In this document: in pieces, positions 1-5,707 of the stretch
Position numbering within the stretch: position 1 is the first letter of the stretch
How the letters are laid out: the number at the start of each line of letters is the position of its first letter
Source of the DNA: an uncultured Alphaproteobacteria bacterium
GTDB taxonomy: Bacteria > Pseudomonadota > Alphaproteobacteria > RF32 > CAG-239
Assembly (NCBI GenBank): GCA_946618745.1
Contig: CAMOLN010000051.1
Span: forward strand, 1 to 6,876
DNA length: 6,876 bases
Direction of reading: 5' to 3'
The notes under the pieces: generated by a model
The model's database searches: none
What the model saw: only the letters and a program-made list of their open reading frames with translations
What the model was told of the DNA's origin: nothing
Made by a program: the position numbers and the translations under genes

Positions 1-185
1 GTTTGAGCGGTAATCCGGTAGATATCAAAGAGTGCATTGAAAAAATGGAAAAAGATTATCAAAAAATTTTACCGGATTATGATGAAGATAATGTTACCAC
101 TACAGTTTGGGTGAAAAAAGGTGAGTTTGTGCCACAAGAAGTGTTAAAACATATAATTAATTCAATTATTAACTTAAAAGGATAA
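1..185 (+). CDS. 3' end of an unrecognised gene (5' truncated)
   Basis: The reading frame is open from the window edge (first full codon at base 3) to a TAA at 183-185 and gives about 61 C-terminal residues. A TTG at base 3 could serve as a start, but no ribosome binding site can be seen, and an ORF running in from outside the window is the simpler reading. The peptide is charged and probably helical at its beginning ([14 protein letters not shown]), with an acidic patch (DYDEDN) and a [13 protein letters not shown] stretch that looks like beta strand. There is no signal peptide, membrane segment or catalytic motif. The stop lies 4 bases before the thyA ATG, and the thyA ribosome binding site overlaps the last codons, so the two genes are probably cotranscribed. 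I do not recognise the family and assign no function. Confidence 0.6.
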   Translation, partial: LSGNPVDIKECIEKMEKDYQKILPDYDEDNVTTTVWVKKGEFVPQEVLKHIINSIINLKG

Positions 186-189
186 ATAC

Positions 190-1005
190 ATGAAACAGTA
201 TCTTGAAATTTTACAAGACATTATGGACAACGGGCAGGATGCCAATAACCGCACCGGCGTTTATGCACGCAAAGTTTTCGGACGGCAGATGCGCTTTAAT
301 TTGCGCCAAGGTTTTCCTCTGGTAACCACTAAAAAAGTTTTCCTCAAAGGAATTATCCACGAGTTGATTTGGTTGCTGTCAGGCGATACCAACATCAAAT
401 ATCTCACGGATAACAAAGTTACCATTTGGGATGAATGGGCTGATGCCGAGGGGGATTTGGGACCGGTCTATGGGCATCAATGGCGCCACTTCGGTGCCCC
501 TTGGGCTAAAGGGGTTAAAACTAAAGGTGGAATTGACCAGATTGCGGATGTCATCGATCGTATCAAAAAGAACCCACAGGATCGCCGCGAAATCGTTTGT
601 GCTTGGAACCCGGCACAGATTGATGAGATGGCTTTGCCTCCTTGTCATTGTTTCTTTCAATTTGACGTCACTCCCGACGGCTATTTGAATTGCCTGCTCT
701 ACCAACGCAGCTGCGACATGTTCCTCGGTGTGCCGTTCAACATCGCGTCTTATTCATTGTTGACGATGATGATTGCGCAGGTTTGCGGGTTGAAAGCGGG
801 AGAGTTTGTGCATACCTTAGGTAATACGCACATCTACTCAAATCACTTTGAGCAGGTGAAATTGCAACTCTCTCGTGAGCCTTATCCGTTGCCGACAATG
901 AAAATCAACCCGAATGTCAAAAACATTGATGACTTCCGGTTTGAAGACTTTGAACTGGTAGGCTATCAGTGCCATCCGGCAATCAAAGGCGATGTTGCTG
1001 TTTAG
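190..1005 (+). CDS. thyA: Thymidylate synthase ThyA
   Basis: This is the folate-dependent thymidylate synthase, a cytosolic homodimer that methylates dUMP to dTMP using 5,10-methylenetetrahydrofolate and releases dihydrofolate. The 271 residues match the family along the whole length (E. coli enzyme 264). Visible landmarks are NRTG with Arg21, TIWDEWAD (78-85), [12 protein letters not shown] (88-99), the DRR phosphate-binding arginines from the partner subunit (132-133), catalytic Cys152 in [16 protein letters not shown] (171-176, Arg173), VPFNIASY with Asn184, and THIYSNH (213-219). The C terminus ends in the expected hydrophobic tail (DVAV). The few extra residues lie around 100-113, in a loop known to vary. 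The ATG is preceded by AAAGGA at 177-182 with 7 bases of spacing. No folA follows; a terminator does. The gene is more GC-rich (47-52% in three hand-counted 60-base blocks) than the rest of the window. Confidence 0.98.
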   Translation: MKQYLEILQDIMDNGQDANNRTGVYARKVFGRQMRFNLRQGFPLVTTKKVFLKGIIHELIWLLSGDTNIKYLTDNKVTIWDEWADAEGDLGPVYGHQWRHFGAPWAKGVKTKGGIDQIADVIDRIKKNPQDRREIVCAWNPAQIDEMALPPCHCFFQFDVTPDGYLNCLLYQRSCDMFLGVPFNIASYSLLTMMIAQVCGLKAGEFVHTLGNTHIYSNHFEQVKLQLSREPYPLPTMKINPNVKNIDDFRFEDFELVGYQCHPAIKGDVAV

Positions 1006-1025
1006 TTTATTAGATTTGGATGTCT

Positions 1026-1067
1026 AACTAAAAAGAGAGAATTTGGGTGATTCTCTCTTTTTTAGTT
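1026..1067. terminator. Bidirectional intrinsic terminator between thyA and the thioredoxin-like gene
   Basis: GAGAGAAT (1035-1042) pairs with ATTCTCTC (1050-1057) around a 7-base loop. The stem is lengthened by A1030-1034 against the T-run at 1058-1063, and with one bulged T by AACT/AGTT outside it. The T-run serves transcripts leaving thyA, and the A-run becomes a T-run for transcripts arriving from the minus-strand cluster. It sits in the 76-base gap between two convergent genes, where a two-way terminator is expected. Confidence 0.88.
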
Positions 1068-1081
1068 TGATAATAAAAGAT

Positions 1082-1531
1082 TTACTGATTTGCTTTGCCT
1101 AAATAACTGTTTACTTCGGTGATAACAAAATCGTTAAACCCTTGCTGATTATTAGTCATATCTTGCAAACCTTCGATTTTTTGATAACCTTGAAAATTGC
1201 CGTCTTGAACATCTACCATTACAACTTCCAGCGGATTGGTCAAATTATAAGTTTGAACAAATCCGGCATTGTCATCCTCATCATAATTGATAAGAAACAA
1301 ACTGTAATTATTGAGAAAATTTTGATTATACACCTTTTCTATCATCTCAATTGCTTGGGGACAATTCGGACAAGGTTGGTTATTAAAAAAGATATAAATT
1401 ATCGACTTGTCGGGATTTTGGTTGTTGGCTTGAAAATATTGTTCCTCGTTTTCCATTTGCAACATATTATCTTGCGCCCAAGCAGAACTAATGCTGAGCA
1501 AACAGATTAGTAAAAATAAAAACTTTTTCAT
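1082..1531 (-). CDS. Exported thioredoxin-fold protein with CPNC motif
   Basis: A 149-residue protein beginning with a clear Sec signal peptide: MKK, a hydrophobic core at about residues 4-17, and a likely cleavage site SAWA|QD after residue 19. The mature part reads like a small thioredoxin fold: strand SIIYIFF (43-49), Cys54-Pro-Asn-Cys57 at the start of a helix, strand SLFLINYD (77-84), and NP at 99-100 before strand EVVMVD as a candidate cis-proline. A CxxC in a periplasmic thioredoxin fold suggests disulfide exchange, but CPNC is not the usual pair of thioredoxin (CGPC) or DsbA (CPHC), so whether it reduces, oxidises or isomerises is open. The protein is rich in Asn and Gln. The start is supported by GGGAGAG at 1536-1542. 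It is the last gene of the minus-strand cluster, 57 bases after the aminopeptidase gene, and runs into the shared terminator. Confidence 0.8.
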   Translation of the reverse strand: MKKFLFLLICLLSISSAWAQDNMLQMENEEQYFQANNQNPDKSIIYIFFNNQPCPNCPQAIEMIEKVYNQNFLNNYSLFLINYDEDDNAGFVQTYNLTNPLEVVMVDVQDGNFQGYQKIEGLQDMTNNQQGFNDFVITEVNSYLGKANQ

Positions 1532-1539
1532 TTTACTCT

Positions 1540-1573
1540 CCCATATTATTGATATAGCGCTGATAAATATGGG
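1540..1573 (-). promoter_or_regulatory. Inverted repeat covering the ribosome binding site of the thioredoxin-like gene
   Basis: CCCATATT (1540-1547) and AATATGGG (1566-1573) form a perfect 8-bp inverted repeat with an 18-base loop that itself contains the palindrome AGCGCT (1556-1561). In the minus-strand transcript the downstream arm AATATGGG runs directly into AGAG, so the arm includes the GGG of the GGGAGAG ribosome binding site of the downstream gene. A folded stem would hide part of that site. The dyad could instead be a DNA operator. No T-run follows on the minus strand, so it is not a terminator. Confidence 0.4.
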
Positions 1574-1587
1574 ATGTATAAAATGTT

Positions 1588-3249
1588 TTACAAGGGGGTG
1601 ATTTTATTTTTAAGCCACCGGGCGGTTTCTTCATCCAACAAAGGTAATAATTTTTCACCTAACTGTTGATGGTAGTTGTTTATCCAAGCAATTTCCGCAT
1701 CGGTAAGTTTTGACTTATCAATCAAATTGCGATCATAAGGCACCATAGTCAGAGGCTCAAATTTCAACCAACCTTCTTGTGCTTCGACGATTAAAGCTAA
1801 ATTTTCTATTCGCACTCCGTATTGCCCTTCCAGATAATAACCCGGCTCAATAGAACAAACCATTCCCGCTTGCAGAGGAACTTGATTTTTTAAGGAAATC
1901 GATTGAGGTCCTTCGTGAACATTAAGACAATATCCAACTCCATGGCCGGTGCCGTGAGTATAATCTTTACAATTATTCCATAATGCCGAACGAGTTATGG
2001 CATCAAGCTGTGAACCAACAGTGCCGACCGGAAAGATTTGCGAAGTCAAAGCAATATGAGCTTTAAGTACTTGGGTATAGTCTTCAATCATTGTTGTTGA
2101 AGGTTGTCCGAGTGCAACAGTGCGGGTAATATCAGTTGTTCCGTCATAGTAATGTGCGCCGGAATCGAGTAAAAGCAACGACCCGGAATTTAATTTTTGA
2201 TTAGTTTCAGCAGTCGGCTGATAATGAATTATTGCTCCGTTTGCACCAAAACCGGCAATGGTGGCAAAACTTTCGGAGTAAAATTCAGCTTGCTCGCGAC
2301 GCAATTCACGCAATTTATCGACACATTTAAGCTCGTCAATATCGGCATAATTTTGATCCAACCAATTTAAGAACCGACAAACAGCTACACCATCACGAAT
2401 ATGACAAGATTTGAATCCTGCTATTTCTACCGGATTTTTAATCGATTTCCAATCAGTAATAGGATTATTAACACTGCGGTATACAGCTCCGGCTATTTTA
2501 ATGATATCCTGAACTTTTTTCGGAGTGCGCGAAAAATTAATACCGATAGATTTTCCCTGGAGTAAAGATAACTCATCAACAAGTTTGGAAAAATCACTGG
2601 TATATAAACTTACTTCTCCGTTGGCATGAACAAGGGCATAAGCACGCAAAATACAAGAATATGGTATTATATTCGAACGTAGATTCATCAACCAGGAAAC
2701 ACTGTCACTCTCACACAAAAGATACGCATCCAGGCGATTTTTAGCCATAAATTCGGTTAAATAAGATATTTTTTCTTCCGAAGAAACACCGGTAAATTCT
2801 TCTTTAAGCTCAAAAATTTCTGCCTGCTCGGACGAAACCCGATCACCTAACAGGTTGCTTTTATCTTCAATAAATAAATGCCAATTTAAGGAGCGACGCC
2901 AATAATCAACTTCCGACATTGAATGACACCACGGATTATAGAGAAATTTTTGCGGCTCATGAATATTATAATGCAACCAAGAGCTGACCGAATCGCGAGT
3001 GCATATTACTTCAACCATAGAAGGATCGGTTTGCTGACGAGCTTGAATATCGTAACGACCGTCAACTAATAAAACAGCACGATTTTGAAAAATTATAAGA
3101 TTACCTGCAGAACCGTCGAAACCGGTTAATTCTTTGATTTTGTTTTCTTCAGGCAAAACGTCCTGGCCGATAAACATATTATTACGAGTTACAATATAAG
3201 CATTAAGATCATGTTGTTTAAGATAATCTTGGATATCATTTATAGTCAT
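1588..3249 (-). CDS. pepP: Aminopeptidase P family metallopeptidase (Xaa-Pro aminopeptidase, M24B)
   Basis: A 553-residue cytosolic di-metal (usually manganese) peptidase predicted to remove an N-terminal residue that precedes proline. It has the three-domain layout also seen in animal XPNPEP1 and many bacteria: two creatinase-N-like domains (about 5-130 and 160-310), the pita-bread catalytic domain (about 315-490), and the short C-terminal M24 extension (about 495-553, with PYDRNLID). All five metal ligands are present: Asp362 (LLDSGAHYYDG), Asp373 (TTDITRT), His436 (HGTGHGVG), Glu468 (SIEPGYY) and Glu482 (GVRIEN). Catalytic-site histidines His342 (IIHYQP), His432 and His445 (NVHEGP) are also there. 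No signal peptide is seen. The gene starts 4 bases after the prmA stop; its site AAAGGAA (3257-3263) lies inside the end of prmA, so the two are almost surely cotranscribed. The symbol pepP is by family; the architecture differs from the shorter E. coli PepP. Confidence 0.94.
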   Translation of the reverse strand: MTINDIQDYLKQHDLNAYIVTRNNMFIGQDVLPEENKIKELTGFDGSAGNLIIFQNRAVLLVDGRYDIQARQQTDPSMVEVICTRDSVSSWLHYNIHEPQKFLYNPWCHSMSEVDYWRRSLNWHLFIEDKSNLLGDRVSSEQAEIFELKEEFTGVSSEEKISYLTEFMAKNRLDAYLLCESDSVSWLMNLRSNIIPYSCILRAYALVHANGEVSLYTSDFSKLVDELSLLQGKSIGINFSRTPKKVQDIIKIAGAVYRSVNNPITDWKSIKNPVEIAGFKSCHIRDGVAVCRFLNWLDQNYADIDELKCVDKLRELRREQAEFYSESFATIAGFGANGAIIHYQPTAETNQKLNSGSLLLLDSGAHYYDGTTDITRTVALGQPSTTMIEDYTQVLKAHIALTSQIFPVGTVGSQLDAITRSALWNNCKDYTHGTGHGVGYCLNVHEGPQSISLKNQVPLQAGMVCSIEPGYYLEGQYGVRIENLALIVEAQEGWLKFEPLTMVPYDRNLIDKSKLTDAEIAWINNYHQQLGEKLLPLLDEETARWLKNKITPL

Positions 3250-3253
3250 GGTT

Positions 3254-4117
3254 TTATTCCTTTTGTAAAAGCGCAGCGCGCCAATTATCGATTGTATAAA
3301 TTTTTCTCAATTTAAGCCCTTGAGAAATATGGGCATTGACAACTTCCTCAACCTGATTATCAACAAAACCAGATAATACGGCATAACCTCCGGAAGATAG
3401 ATGTTCTGCTAATTTGGGAGCAAATTCTTTAAGCGGATTAGCCAAGATATTACTTAGAATCAAATCATAAGGAAATCTCTGACGGAGGCGGGAATCGGCA
3501 TAACCGTCGCCGACGAATGCTTCAATCTGCGATGACACTCCGTTATTTTGAGCATTACTTATGGTAACCACAACCGCTTCGTCATCAATATCAACTCCGG
3601 TAACTTTTGTATTCGGCCAAAGTTTAGCTGCGCACAAAGACAAAATACCGGAGCCGCACCCCATATCTAATACAGAAGTTGGTAAAAAACCTTGGTGATA
3701 CAGTTCGGAAATTGCCGTAATGCAACAACGAGTAGTTTGATGATTGGACCCGAAAGCAGTGGCCGCATAAATTTGCAAAGTAATTTTATCCGTAATCGGA
3801 GGAGTTTGCTGATGAGCTCCGTAAATACTAAAATCCGCTACTTCAAATGCATCAAATTTAATAACATAATCTTTAAGCCAATTTTCGCTTTTCAATTCAA
3901 TTATCTGATAAGAGGGAAGTTCTATTCCGGCAAGAGCGGCTTGATTAAGCATAGTTTGCTCGGAGAAATCGTTATAATTAGCATATCCTACATATTCTTC
4001 TTCGCCCGAATCGAGATAATTTACGGCAGTTACTTCAAAAAAATTATCCAGAAAATCAATGAACTCTTCATTAGCTCTCGAGACGTGAAAAATAACCTGC
4101 AAACATTTGCTTTCCAT
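3254..4117 (-). CDS. prmA: Ribosomal protein L11 methyltransferase PrmA
   Basis: A SAM-dependent class I methyltransferase that trimethylates lysines and the N terminus of ribosomal protein L11. At 287 residues it is close to the E. coli length (293). The N-terminal part (about 1-100) is the weakly conserved L11-recognition region, and the Rossmann domain follows. SAM-binding motif I is VLDMGCGSGILS (149-160), the acidic end of the next strand is Asp176 in TGVDIDDEA, GDGYAD is at 203-208, and the PrmA signature SNILANPL is at 222-229, followed by GGYAVLSGFVDNQ (243-255). The conserved loop that usually reads FGTGTHPTT or FGTGHHxTT is here FGSNHQTT (122-129), one residue shorter. The ATG has AGGAT at 4124-4128 upstream. 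It is the first gene of the minus-strand cluster and would be driven from the divergent region 4118-4218. Confidence 0.94.
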   Translation of the reverse strand: MESKCLQVIFHVSRANEEFIDFLDNFFEVTAVNYLDSGEEEYVGYANYNDFSEQTMLNQAALAGIELPSYQIIELKSENWLKDYVIKFDAFEVADFSIYGAHQQTPPITDKITLQIYAATAFGSNHQTTRCCITAISELYHQGFLPTSVLDMGCGSGILSLCAAKLWPNTKVTGVDIDDEAVVVTISNAQNNGVSSQIEAFVGDGYADSRLRQRFPYDLILSNILANPLKEFAPKLAEHLSSGGYAVLSGFVDNQVEEVVNAHISQGLKLRKIYTIDNWRAALLQKE

Positions 4118-4145
4118 TTACTTATCCTATAATTGCATAATTTCA

Positions 4146-4173
4146 TTTGCTAACCATAACTTTATGATATAAT
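4146..4173 (+). promoter_or_regulatory. Candidate sigma70 promoter for the lipoprotein-hydrolase pair
   Basis: On the plus strand a consensus -10, TATAAT (4168-4173), follows a weak -35, TTTGCT (4146-4151), at 16 bases. A start near 4180 would leave a leader of about 40 bases before the ATG at 4219, and that leader would carry the two dyads at 4186-4215. Confidence 0.45.
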
Positions 4174-4198
4174 AATTAAAAATAGATTGACGTATCAA
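4169..4198 (-). promoter_or_regulatory. Candidate sigma70 promoter for the prmA cluster
   Basis: On the minus strand TTGATA (4193-4198) and TATTAT (4169-4174) are separated by 18 bases and point towards prmA, giving a 5' leader of roughly 45 bases. The -10 overlaps that of the opposing candidate promoter. The region is AT-rich, so a chance match is possible. Confidence 0.45.
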
Positions 4199-4199
4199 T
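4186..4199. repeat. Dyad ATTGA-CGTA-TCAAT, possible operator
   Basis: Five-base arms ATTGA and TCAAT flank a 4-base centre. The dyad overlaps the -35 of the candidate prmA promoter and lies just downstream of the candidate plus-strand start, so a protein bound here could affect both directions. No regulator gene is seen in the window. Confidence 0.3.
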
Positions 4200-4215
4200 T
4201 TTTCTCAAGAGAAAA
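4200..4215. repeat. Perfect 16-base palindrome just before the lipoprotein start codon
   Basis: TTTTCTCAAGAGAAAA is fully self-complementary and ends 3 bases before the ATG at 4219. It includes the only ribosome-binding-like purine tract (AAGAGAA) of that gene. It abuts the dyad at 4186-4199. It could act as an operator or as a small RNA hairpin limiting translation. Confidence 0.4.
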
Positions 4216-4218
4216 CAC

Positions 4219-4989
4219 ATGAAAAAATTTTTAACAGTTTTGGCTTGTATATTGGTGATTACATCCTGTATAAGGGCGGGAGATTATGATTTGCTGCCGT
4301 TTAGAAAAAGTTTAATTAATTCTATAAGAGGATATAAAATTTCAGATTTCAGTGATGATGTATATAAAGGCACCGAAAATATCCGTGAAAATGAAGTAGT
4401 AATGAATAAAGCTCTGACAGCCAGAAAAGGTGAAACGATTTTAAGTGATAAAATTTTTGATAAGTCAATTTATGAAAAAACTATTTTTATGCCTAACGTA
4501 ACCGGCACTCTTCAAGGTGCTTTTGCCATGAAACTGAATGCTCGAAAGACTTATAGTGTTGACAAATGGGTGAAGATAGACGGAGTAAAATATTATTTAT
4601 TATACAGTAATATCGGGAATTCGTATTTCTTGTTTGATGATGAAGGTAATTTTTATGAGCATGAAGGTATAGACCGCGAGGGAACTTTGCAGATCATGCA
4701 GGAAGTTGTAATGCGCTATCCGTCAAATCTTAAAATGACTAAAACTATTGAAACGCGTGATGAAATCAGTAATGTTCGCAATGGTTATGAAGTTAAATAC
4801 GGCGGAGCAAAATTAGACAGGATATGGTTTGATTATTTGACTTATGATGGTAGCGACAGTTCAGGAAATTTTGAAAAAATAAGTTTTCCGAATAAACCGG
4901 GATTGATTACGATAAATGGCAAAGGATTGAGGGTTATAAGTGCCGACGACAATAAAATTACTTATATGGTTTTGAAGAACGATGAGTAG
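4219..4989 (+). CDS. Predicted lipoprotein of unknown function
   Basis: A 256-residue protein with a lipoprotein signal peptide: MKK, a hydrophobic core, and a lipobox ITSC with Cys17 as the lipid-bearing residue, so it should be membrane-anchored on the envelope side. The rest is soluble, charged and rich in aromatic residues; short strand-like stretches such as YYLLYS (125-130) and SYFLFDDEGNFYEHEG (135-150) suggest a mainly beta fold. No further membrane segment, Cys pair or catalytic motif is visible. I do not recognise the family. It is AT-rich (a hand-counted 60-base block has 28% GC). The start follows the weak tract AAGAGAA within the palindrome at 4200-4215. The hydrolase gene begins 34 bases downstream on the same strand with no terminator between, so the two may be cotranscribed. 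Confidence 0.8.
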   Translation: MKKFLTVLACILVITSCIRAGDYDLLPFRKSLINSIRGYKISDFSDDVYKGTENIRENEVVMNKALTARKGETILSDKIFDKSIYEKTIFMPNVTGTLQGAFAMKLNARKTYSVDKWVKIDGVKYYLLYSNIGNSYFLFDDEGNFYEHEGIDREGTLQIMQEVVMRYPSNLKMTKTIETRDEISNVRNGYEVKYGGAKLDRIWFDYLTYDGSDSSGNFEKISFPNKPGLITINGKGLRVISADDNKITYMVLKNDE

Positions 4990-5023
4990 AGTTTATGACG
5001 GGCTGTTTAGGATTGCTTGAGAT

Positions 5024-5707
5024 ATGATAGAAGAAGAGATTGTTCACATTAACGGATATCCTAAAAAATTGATAATTTTTTTGCACGGATATCAAGATTG
5101 CGCCGGTCATATTGATCATAAAACTGTCGGATTGCAAAGTTTGCGCGACACTGCTTTACATATTCCGGAGGCTCCGTTTATAAGCGAGATCGATAAAACA
5201 ACACGACAATGGTTTTCAATACGTCAATTTGATCCCAATGATAAACGTCGAGATACTCCTTCGTGGCAAGAATTCGTTGAATTGTATAACAAAATGACCG
5301 TAGGAATGGAGATTGCTTATCAAAACATTATGGAATATGCTGATACTTTGCTAAATGAATATCAGTTGGGATACAGTGATTTGTTTTTGTGCGGATTTTC
5401 ACAAGGAGCTATGTGCGCAATATATTCAGGTTTAATGTGTCCGCTAAAAATTGCCGGGGTAATCAGTTTCGGAGGGTTGTTAGCAGCTCAAGGTTATGTC
5501 GAAAATCATTATAACAGTAAGCCTGACTTTTTGTTATTACACGGCAAAGATGATAATAAAATTCGCATTGAAGCCTTAAAATTTACTGAGGAAAACCTTC
5601 TTAATTTGGGATGCAAGACCGAAATTTGGGCTTTTGATAATACTCCTCATAGAATAACCGATGAGGGAATCGCTAAAGCCAGAGATTTTATAACCAAGCG
5701 TTTATAA
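5024..5707 (+). CDS. Alpha/beta hydrolase, phospholipase/carboxylesterase family
   Basis: A 227-residue serine hydrolase of the family that includes bacterial carboxylesterases, YpfH and acyl-protein thioesterases; the natural substrate (lysophospholipid, acyl-thioester or short-chain ester) cannot be read from the sequence. Landmarks are the oxyanion-side strand and loop LIIFLHGYQD (16-25), HIPEAPF (46-52), RQWFSI (61-66), the nucleophile elbow GFSQG with Ser126, the acid Asp177 in LLHGKDDNKI (the fourth residue after His173, as usual), and His209 in TPHRIT. The triad is thus complete and the length is normal. No signal peptide, so probably cytosolic. An in-frame TGA lies at 5018-5020, two codons upstream, which fixes the ATG at 5024. 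The ribosome binding site is poor (AGGA at 5009-5012 is 11 bases away; GAG at 5019-5021 is too close), hinting at translational coupling to upstream translation. Confidence 0.9.
   Translation: MIEEEIVHINGYPKKLIIFLHGYQDCAGHIDHKTVGLQSLRDTALHIPEAPFISEIDKTTRQWFSIRQFDPNDKRRDTPSWQEFVELYNKMTVGMEIAYQNIMEYADTLLNEYQLGYSDLFLCGFSQGAMCAIYSGLMCPLKIAGVISFGGLLAAQGYVENHYNSKPDFLLLHGKDDNKIRIEALKFTEENLLNLGCKTEIWAFDNTPHRITDEGIAKARDFITKRL

Noticed and set aside
379..705. 108-residue open frame on the minus strand inside thyA, and an 85-residue plus-strand frame at 431-688
   Set aside because: Both lie wholly within the well-conserved thyA coding region in other frames and show no family features.
1142..1510. 122-residue plus-strand frame opposite the thioredoxin-like gene
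   Set aside because: It is antisense to a gene with a clear signal peptide and ribosome binding site; its hydrophobic sequence is what the complement of Asn/Lys-rich codons gives.
1575..1580. TATACA on the minus strand as a -10 box for the thioredoxin-like gene
   Set aside because: No -35-like hexamer lies at 16-18 bases upstream, and the sequence is AT-rich.
3692..4132. 146-residue plus-strand frame antisense to prmA
   Set aside because: It overlaps the conserved PrmA coding sequence, has no ribosome binding site, and its product has no recognisable features.
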